DNA of 8,604 nt from Bacteroidota bacterium (lineage in GTDB: Bacteria; Bacteroidota; Kryptoniia; Kryptoniales; JAKASW01), in assembly GCA_021796055.1 (NCBI GenBank), contig JAJYOS010000223.1, forward strand, positions 1 to 8,604, in the 5' to 3' direction. A program made the translations under genes and the position numbers. Below are positions 1 to 7,000 of the stretch, in pieces. A model generated the notes under the pieces. It saw nothing but the letters and a program-made list of their open reading frames with translations. It was not told where the DNA came from and ran no database searches. Positions within the stretch are counted from its first letter, which is position 1; every line of letters begins with the position of its first letter.

Positions 1-1806
1 CTCTCCCCAGCGCTTGAAGCGGAGTACTACACGAAAGAAGACGGTACTTATACGAAGCTGGACGGAGAGCCTGTCTATGAAGAATCGTGGGATGACGGCT
101 GGCAGATTTGGAGAAATTATCCGGATGGCTATTACTATTCCGGCATTGGTGCCGGGGCGGACGTGTATCTTGAAAGAAAAGTCGAAGATGTCGGGAAAGA
201 TAGCTGGGTGATTTTTGAATGCCCTTCGATTACCGAGCGATACGAAAAGTATTTGATCGGGGACACGGCAGATCAGTCTCTGACCGGATTTTCTCTAACC
301 GGAAAAGCTATGGGTCTGAAGCTTCTGGATATCGACGGCAAGGACGTGGTTGACGCTGCTAAGTCCGGGGAGCTGAAGGTCCGCAACACAACCGCGCATG
401 TCAAAAGTGAAATATTGGAACCGGACGATTTGTCCATCGATGGCGTTCTGGAAGAAGAGGGCACCGACTCGTCCGGCGAATCCGCAAAGAACGGCGTTTC
501 AAGAATAATGCTGGACACGCTGGTTCCGGGTATGCAAATCGGTCAACCGGTCATCGTGAACGGCGAGCGAGTGGATGCTGGTGGAGTAACGTGTCACGAA
601 GTCGCAAACATCAAAGACATAATCCACAGCCACGGCTACACCATAATCTATTTCAAAGAAGCATTGCGGTACAGATACTTACGGGACACTGTCACGATAA
701 ATGCAAACGTGGTTGAGGCAACACACGGCGAGACGGTCAATGAAGTACTCGGAAGCGGCGATGGCACAAAGACCAATCAGTGCTTCGTGCTGAAAAAGCC
801 GCCGATGACGTACGTTTCTTCCGATGACCCGAGTGGCGCTGAAAGCACGCTTCAAGTGAAGGTCGATGGCATAGAATGGGAACAAGCGCTGTCTCTTTAC
901 AAGATTGGTCCAAATAGTCCAAGCTATATAGTGCGACTTGACAACGACGGTGATGTGAATGTCATTTTCGGCGACGGCAAAGAGGGAACCCGCTTGCCCA
1001 CCGGCCAGGAAAACATAAAGGCAACGTATCGTTCCGGAATCGGTGCCGACGGTGAAGTGATTGCCGACAGCATTAAGCTGCTGAAGACGCGGCCGCTTGG
1101 GATCCGCAGTGCAACTAACCCTCTTCCATCTTCGGGCTCCCAGGACCCTGAGACGATGGACAACGCGCGAACCAATGCACCGAGCAGGATACTAACCATG
1201 GAGCGCATCGTGTCGCTGCGAGACTACGAAGATTTTGCCCGCACTTACTCGGGCATCGGCAAAGCCCGGGCTGTGATTCTTTGGAACGGGAAGACCGAGC
1301 TCGTACACGTTACCATCGCCGACTCCTATGGAAATCCTATCGAGTCAAGCAGTACAACTTACTCGAATTTCCTCTCTTCCGTCGAAAAATATCGTGACCG
1401 TCTCGCAATTGTTCGCATAGACACATTCGAGAAGAGGCTATTTCAAGTCGAGGCCAAATTGATGATCGATGAGAAGTACACTCCCGCAGAATTACTTGCA
1501 GACGGCAAATCGGCACTTGAGGATGCCTTCTCATTTACGAAGAGGACTTTCGGCCAGCCGGTATCTGCCGCGGAGATCATAGGTGTGTTGCAACGAGTGT
1601 CGGGAGTAATCGCCGTCGATCTGGACAAGCTTTACCTGACCGATCCCGCATATGAAACGGACACCGAACTGGGTCCCGACCAGGTAGAGCCGGCTTCGGT
1701 GCTTCCTTGCTCAAACGCAGAATGGCCAGACGGAGAAGACTTCCAGAAGGCACAACTCTTATTGATCAATCCGGCCGGGATCAAGCTGGAGGAGAAAAAG
1801 TCATGA
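1..1806 (+). CDS. Baseplate J-like protein (putative baseplate assembly protein), 5' partial
   Basis: This frame is open from the first base, so the gene starts upstream of the window. 601 residues are visible before the TGA at 1804. The sequence matches what I know of the 'putative baseplate assembly protein' family (TIGR02243-like; equivalent of Afp11/phage gpJ), which builds the wedge that joins spike and sheath in contractile particles. Recognisable blocks, numbered from the first visible residue: SWVIFECPSITERY near 65, RNTTAHVKSEILE near 128, VKVDGIEWEQALSLY near 283, IFGDGKEGTRLPTGQ near 321, a DPETMDNARTNAPSRILTM block followed by VSLRDYEDFARTYSGIGKA at about 381-423, FGQPVSAAEIIGVLQRVSGV near 517, and the family-like tail AQLLLINPAGIKLEE. 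The first 50 or so visible residues are rich in Tyr, Trp and Asp and look less conserved. The GTG at 163 is an internal codon, not a start. The gene overlaps the next by four bases. Family assignment is firm; the injection-system context is inferred. Confidence 0.93.
   Translation, partial: LSPALEAEYYTKEDGTYTKLDGEPVYEESWDDGWQIWRNYPDGYYYSGIGAGADVYLERKVEDVGKDSWVIFECPSITERYEKYLIGDTADQSLTGFSLTGKAMGLKLLDIDGKDVVDAAKSGELKVRNTTAHVKSEILEPDDLSIDGVLEEEGTDSSGESAKNGVSRIMLDTLVPGMQIGQPVIVNGERVDAGGVTCHEVANIKDIIHSHGYTIIYFKEALRYRYLRDTVTINANVVEATHGETVNEVLGSGDGTKTNQCFVLKKPPMTYVSSDDPSGAESTLQVKVDGIEWEQALSLYKIGPNSPSYIVRLDNDGDVNVIFGDGKEGTRLPTGQENIKATYRSGIGADGEVIADSIKLLKTRPLGIRSATNPLPSSGSQDPETMDNARTNAPSRILTMERIVSLRDYEDFARTYSGIGKARAVILWNGKTELVHVTIADSYGNPIESSSTTYSNFLSSVEKYRDRLAIVRIDTFEKRLFQVEAKLMIDEKYTPAELLADGKSALEDAFSFTKRTFGQPVSAAEIIGVLQRVSGVIAVDLDKLYLTDPAYETDTELGPDQVEPASVLPCSNAEWPDGEDFQKAQLLLINPAGIKLEEKKS
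1788..1794 (+). promoter_or_regulatory. Ribosome binding site for the I-like tail protein
   Basis: GGAGGAG lies inside the last codons of the J-like gene, 8 bases before the ATG at 1803. It decides that start over the upstream in-frame codon at 1707. Together with the ATGA overlap it indicates translational coupling of the two baseplate genes. Confidence 0.8.
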
Positions 1807-3959
1807 GCGATTCCAAAGGCGACCGGCTGTACAATCTCCTTCCTGCGATCTACAGAATTCGCGACGCCGAGAAAGGCGAGCCTTTACGGTCCCTGCTTGG
1901 TATAATTGAAAAGCAGGTCGACGCGATGCGCGGCGATATCGACGGCTTGTATGATGATTGGTTCATAGAGACTTGCGCGGACTGGGTGATCCCGTACATA
2001 GGCGACTTGGTTGGGAATAAACCACTGCACGAGATCAAGCAGCTTCGCCGTGCCGATGTCGCAAAGACTATATATTACCGCCGACGCAAGGGTACCGCCG
2101 CGATGCTCGAAGAGATGGCTCGCGATGTTACCGGATGGGGGGCGCATGTTGTCGAGTTCTTCCAGCTAACGGGATGGACACAGAATTTGAATCATCTCCG
2201 TTTTCAGACGGCGGAGAATCCTGATCAGGCATCGCCACAATCTGTCGACCGTGTCGGTACTGTCAATCTCCGCAGCCGGGACGTTATCGATCGTCTCGAT
2301 GGGCCGTTCGACATTACCTCTCATACCATCGATGTGCGTCCGATCAGCGACGCCGAAGGATGGTACAATATCCGCAAAGTCGGCTTCTTCCTTTGGAAGT
2401 TGAATCCGTACCTGCTGTCAAGTGTACCACCACGTCCCGTTGCAGGGCATCCGGGCTTCTACACGTTCAGCCGCCTTGGCAACGCAGCCCCGCTGTTCAC
2501 GACCCCAACTAGGGAGGCCGACGAAACCGGATTCACCGATGAGACACAAGTCTCCGGCCCGATTCGCCCTCTCGCTTTCGAGAGAGACCTGGACGCATAC
2601 CGGAGTAATCCTCCGGTGGCAACAGGGAACAGTAGTTTCTACGGGGCTGACCGAAGTTTGAACATCATCAAGAACGGCAGCCCGGTTTCACCCGAGACTG
2701 TTCACGGCAGGGATCTCTCCCACTTTGAGAGACCTGCTTCCGCTGAAGTCGCTGTCGATGTCAGGAAAGGCCTATTGGCTTTTGCGGAAGGCGATGAACC
2801 TTCGACTCCGAACGACTTGACTAAGTTCAGCGTAACATACACTTACGGATTCAGCGCAGATATCGGCGGCGGGCCTTACGAGCGACGTCGTGACATGGTT
2901 GAGGCCGAGACCGAAGGCGTGTCTATAAATGTTGCCAAGAATTCTCCGGTCGACACGATTCAAAAGGCGGTTGATCTCTGGGTAGATGCGGGCAAACCCG
3001 ATTGCGTCATTACGATCCACGACAACGGGATCTATGGTGGTAATCTCGATCTCGCACTTCCAAAGAACGGGCGGCTGGTACTCCGGGCAGATAACGGAGT
3101 CTGGCCTGTTGTTCGTCTGGTCGGAGTTTCAAGTGTAAGTGTGAATGATGGCACCGCGACACTGATGCTCGACGGCCTTCTTATAGAAGGAGCAATCGAG
3201 TTGACCGGCGGACTCTACCTTACACTTCAGAACTGTACTCTTGTGCCGGGAAGAATGTTGAAATTCTCAGGCGAGCCGGCGTACCCGGATCGCGACAGCC
3301 TTGTGACCCACTCTCCGTCGGATGAACTAAAAGTCTCGATCTTGAAGAGTATAGTCGGTCCGATCAGAATGCCGCAGAACAGTCGTTGTCTTAACATCGA
3401 GGACAGTATCGTTCAATCCCCCTCGTTCCCTGACGGCGCAACAGAGTATGCCATTGCAGGAAATGATTCAGGCACAGAAGATGGACCCCCATTGCGTTTG
3501 ATCCGATGTACCATCTTTGGTCCGGTGTCGGCAAAAGAAATGATTATGGCATCGGAAACACTCTTCACCGGGCGTGTCTCGGTAACGCGCCAACAAAAAG
3601 GTTGCGTACGTTTCTGCTATGTCCCGTCGGGTTCAGTGACGCCGCGGCGATATCGTTGCCAGCCCGATCTGGCGATAGCTGACCAGCGTGAAACTCTTAT
3701 GAGAGATCTCAGAGCCGATGAGATTGCCGCAACCCGGGCAAGGTTGAAACCGCAATTCACCTCGACTAAATACGGCCAACCCGGCTACGCTCAGATCGGA
3801 TTCGGAACAGCAAATGAGATCAAGACGGGCGCAGAAGATGGAGCGGAGATGGGCGCTTTCTGTTCACTGAAGCAGCCGCAGCGCGAAGACAATCTCAGGG
3901 CAAGACTCGAAGAGTACTTGCGGTTCGGACTCGAGTCGGGTTTCATCTATGTTACGTAG
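1803..3959 (+). CDS. Phage tail protein, P2 gpI-like (TIGR02242-type) with a beta-helix-like middle
   Basis: This encodes 718 residues from the ATG at 1803, which overlaps the J-like stop as ATGA. The N-terminal block (LYNLLPAIYRIRDAEKG at about 9-25, then DGLYDDWFIETCADWVIPYIGDLVG at about 46-70, and YYRRRKGTAAMLEEMARDVTGW) is the classic start of large tail proteins of the gpI/Afp12 type, which sit next to gpJ in the baseplate wedge. The protein is much longer than phage P2 gpI, which is only the N-terminal module. At about residues 370-600 there is a stretch with the pattern SPVDTIQKAVDLWVDAGKP, followed by short strands such as LMLDGLLIEGAIELTGG and LNIEDSIVQ, which looks like a small right-handed beta-helix. 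The C-terminal segment (about 656-718) has KYGQPGYAQIGFGTANEI, GAEDGAEMGAF, QPQREDNLRARLEEYLRFGLE and GFIYVT, a conserved ending I know from this large subgroup. No signal peptide or membrane segment is apparent. Family is firm; the role of the middle domain is unknown. Confidence 0.92.
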   Translation: MSDSKGDRLYNLLPAIYRIRDAEKGEPLRSLLGIIEKQVDAMRGDIDGLYDDWFIETCADWVIPYIGDLVGNKPLHEIKQLRRADVAKTIYYRRRKGTAAMLEEMARDVTGWGAHVVEFFQLTGWTQNLNHLRFQTAENPDQASPQSVDRVGTVNLRSRDVIDRLDGPFDITSHTIDVRPISDAEGWYNIRKVGFFLWKLNPYLLSSVPPRPVAGHPGFYTFSRLGNAAPLFTTPTREADETGFTDETQVSGPIRPLAFERDLDAYRSNPPVATGNSSFYGADRSLNIIKNGSPVSPETVHGRDLSHFERPASAEVAVDVRKGLLAFAEGDEPSTPNDLTKFSVTYTYGFSADIGGGPYERRRDMVEAETEGVSINVAKNSPVDTIQKAVDLWVDAGKPDCVITIHDNGIYGGNLDLALPKNGRLVLRADNGVWPVVRLVGVSSVSVNDGTATLMLDGLLIEGAIELTGGLYLTLQNCTLVPGRMLKFSGEPAYPDRDSLVTHSPSDELKVSILKSIVGPIRMPQNSRCLNIEDSIVQSPSFPDGATEYAIAGNDSGTEDGPPLRLIRCTIFGPVSAKEMIMASETLFTGRVSVTRQQKGCVRFCYVPSGSVTPRRYRCQPDLAIADQRETLMRDLRADEIAATRARLKPQFTSTKYGQPGYAQIGFGTANEIKTGAEDGAEMGAFCSLKQPQREDNLRARLEEYLRFGLESGFIYVT

Positions 3960-3972
3960 CGCGCCGGAGAGT

Positions 3973-4047
3973 ATGGCAGGAAAAAGGATAAAGGCTGAAC
4001 TTGTCAACACTTGGAAGGCAAATGCAAATCGTGGAGGACAACCATGA
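3973..4047 (+). CDS. Possible 24-residue leader ORF overlapping the beta-helix gene
   Basis: In the gap between the I-like gene and the DUF6519 gene, an ATG at 3973 opens 24 codons (MAGKRIKAELVNTWKANANR, then GGQP) and stops with a TGA at 4045-4047. That stop overlaps the ATG of the next gene as ATGA. A GGAG sits only 3 bases before the start, which is close for an efficient site. The arrangement would couple translation of the large gene to its predecessor, and the strong GGAGGA of the large gene lies inside this ORF. It is short enough to occur by chance, and I recognise no family. Treat it as a candidate only. Confidence 0.2.
   Translation: MAGKRIKAELVNTWKANANRGGQP
4033..4038 (+). promoter_or_regulatory. 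Ribosome binding site for the DUF6519/beta-helix gene
   Basis: GGAGGA lies 5 bases before the ATG at 4044. It supports that start over the in-frame TTG at 4011, which would add 11 residues unlike the conserved MKGDFTRFTYDP start of the family. No clear -35/-10 promoter is visible in the 84-bp gap, so transcription probably continues from upstream. Confidence 0.8.
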
Positions 4048-7000
4048 AAGGTGATTTCACTCGCTTCACTTATGATCCGGAAAAACATTACAGCGGTGTC
4101 CTGGAACAGCAGGGGCGTGTCAGCCTTGATGCTGACTGGAATGAGTATGTTCAAATCCAGGATCATCTCCGGCAGAGCGGGAACAAAGATATAATCGGAC
4201 GTTGCGGAATACCGCACGCTCTGGAAGACGGATTCAAGATTGCCCGCTCAGCGGACAGCAGCAGGTTAGACCTGAGCTGTGGAGACGTACCTCCTGCGCG
4301 AATGTACGTCGATGGTTTGATGTGCGAGCAAGAAAAGAATATTCTCGTTCGGAATCCTGATGAAGGCGGTACTTACCTGGTTTATCTGGACGCCTGGCAA
4401 CAACAAGTTACAGCCGTAGAGGATAACGAATTGTTCGAGGTTGCGCTCGGCGGACCGGATACCACGACCCGTGTCAAGACGGAGTGGCAGGTTAGATGGA
4501 GAGAGATCTCGAAGGAGATCAAAGAGAGGATCTTTGAGGTCAAGCGTTTTTCACCCTGTAGTAACAATCCCTGGTGGTTGACAGAGCATATGAGTACAGG
4601 TGCGATGGCGGCAAGAACCGAGCAGCCTGGGGTGGAGACACTATGCGAAATCGGGGCAAGAGGCGGCTACCGTGGACTGGAGAACCGCTTGTACAGAGTA
4701 GAGATCCATGATGGCGGAAACCTGGCTTCCGGTCATGTCACATTCAAATGGTCGCGCGACAACGGCTCCGTTGTCTTCCCAATCGACCAGGTGGTGTTCA
4801 GCGGCGGGAAATCCACAATTACTCTAAGACAAACCGGAAAAGACAATGTCCTGACATTGCACATCGGAGACTGGGTGGAAGTCTCGGATGATCATGACGA
4901 GCTGAACCTGAAGAACGGAGTCCTTGCACAGGTGGCCGACGGTTCGGACATGTCGAAGGGACTGGTGGTGCTTGAAACCAACGTCTCTTCGTATCTGAGC
5001 TCTAACCATGCCAAAGTCAGGCGCTGGGATCAAAAGGATACGAGCGAAATTAGTCTTGTCGACGGCACGGTCAATATCGGTGTCGATGAATGGATCCCGT
5101 TGGAGGACGGAGTCGAAGTCTGTTTCAAATCCGGCAAGTACCATGTTGGCGATTACTGGCTGATACCTGCCCGTACCAGGATAAGAGATATCATCTGGGA
5201 TAAGGTCGGCGAAGCAATCGAATACAAACCGCGATTCGGCGTGGAGCATCACTACTGTGCGCTGGCGCTTGCAAAGTTCAGCGACGGTGTATGGAGTGAA
5301 CCCTACGATCTCCGCTGCATCTTCCCTTCTTTGAATGAACTCAAACGAACATGCTGCTTACCGGTTCATCCCGGCGAAGACATCCAAAAGGCAGTAGACC
5401 GCGTCGTTGCGATGGGAGGAGGATGCATTCGACTATGCCGGGGGACCCACGTGGTAGATGGAATGATTTCGATTAGAGCGGCAAAGGATCTCACCATCAG
5501 CGGGGACGACTCTGCCACAGTGGTGCGCTTTCGAGGATTGAAGGCAAGAAAGATCGGAGGCTTCATTCTCGAGGACTGCGCAGGGATAACATTAGAAAAT
5601 TTGGTGATCACCGGTGACGACTTGCCGGCGCTTGTTACGGTCAACGGCTGCACTGAAACAGATGTTCGTCCGGGCATTAAACTCGCGAACCTCACCGTGC
5701 TCAACAGATCGGTTGCCGCAGAAGGAGAACTCTCGGTCAATTGTGCCGTGAAGGTCGGAGATACTACAGGTGTTACCATAGACAACTGCAAGTTGATTGC
5801 CGAGTGCGGAATCATTTCTCTCTTGGGTGCTGAGCTCCCGGACGCCGGTGTTCTGACAAATCATGTGATGGCGAGGAAATATCGACTGAGATTGGAAAGT
5901 GTGAGGAATGTCGAGTCGACCGCGGTGCCGACTGATGTGCTCAATTATGGAATCGGAGTTCACAGACTTCGCATGAAGAACTCGATGGTTGAGTTTAAGA
6001 ACTACGGAGTCTGGTCTCTAAAGAGTGTCGGGTGGAGGATTGAAAACTGTCGGATGGAATATGTTCAGGATTCTGAAAAGAAGTTTTCGGAGACCCTACC
6101 GTCAGGGAAGAGCCGTGGCAAGGTCTCAACGGAAACGAAAATTGTGCAGGTAGATACAGTGATACAGGCCGCGGGGGCCGGCGTCAAGGCCCTGATGTGG
6201 AAAGACTGCATAATCGAGGGTTGTACAATTGCTGCTGCCGATGGACTTAATATTTCCTTCTGGCTTGGTGGAGCGGCCGCAAACAATGTTATAAGTTCGA
6301 AGCGCGGCATTGTCACGCTGTGGCAGCATCGAGCAGATTGGCGCGGAAACAAGCTCGAATGCCGTCAGGTAGGAATACTATTGTCCGGGACATATCGATC
6401 CGCTATCGCACGGAATCAAATTCGCGCACGACTGGCTGTCGCAAATGAAGGGCCGGACGGCTGGCTCGGCCAGTTAGATCCGTTTCTTGCGGAAATCGTC
6501 CTGGCGTACGGCGTTTCAACGCTGGACAAAGAGGACGGGTTCGAAGAGTACAAGCTGATGGCGTTTTGGATGTTGCTCCAGGCGGAATGCGACGATCTCG
6601 GATTGGCAGGCGCGCTTGGAGCAGTTCAGGAGTTGCTCGACACATTCGAAAGCTTCCGCGGCCTTCCCGCGCTGCTCCTCGCGGCAGTTGAGATTCTTCG
6701 GCGGCTGGGCACGATGGTCAAACGCTCCGGAAGTGTCCCGATGCCGATCATTTCTTTCGATCTCACGAACAACGATATCGAAGCCCGCGACGGCATTCTT
6801 CTGTCCAACTTTGTACCTCTCGGCGGGTTTCACGTAGATGACAATAAGATACAGACATTATCCGGACGTGCAATAGAAATAAAAGCACATCCTTACAGCG
6901 TCAATCCCTATGTCATAATAATCGGCTGGCATTTACTCTATGCCTTGCTCCCATCTGCGCTGCGAAATCTTCTCAGCGCAATTTCATTGGAGAGGATTAT

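Noticed and set aside
163..165. GTG as the start of the J-like gene
   Set aside because: The same frame is open to the window edge, the upstream residues read naturally into it, and there is no ribosome site before 163.
14..211. A 65-codon plus-strand ORF near the left edge
   Set aside because: It lies in another frame over the J-like gene, which is open from base 1 and reads as conserved family sequence.
1707..1802. An earlier in-frame start for the I-like protein adding 32 residues
   Set aside because: The extra residues are Arg-rich and unlike the family, and overlap the conserved end of the J-like gene. The ATG at 1803 has GGAGGAG at good spacing.
4000..4035. Promoter with TTGTCA as a -35 in the gap before the DUF6519 gene
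   Set aside because: At 16-18 bases downstream there is no TATAAT-like box, only A-rich GCAAAT-type sequence.
4011..4043. TTG start adding 11 residues to the DUF6519 protein
   Set aside because: The ATG at 4044 has GGAGGA 5 bases upstream and gives the conserved MKGDFTRF beginning.
5366..5815. A 149-codon minus-strand ORF (and similar ones at 4824-5252, 5592-5963 and 3864-4217)
   Set aside because: They are shadows of conserved plus-strand coding sequence. Their Ser/Arg/Pro-rich composition is typical of antisense reading.
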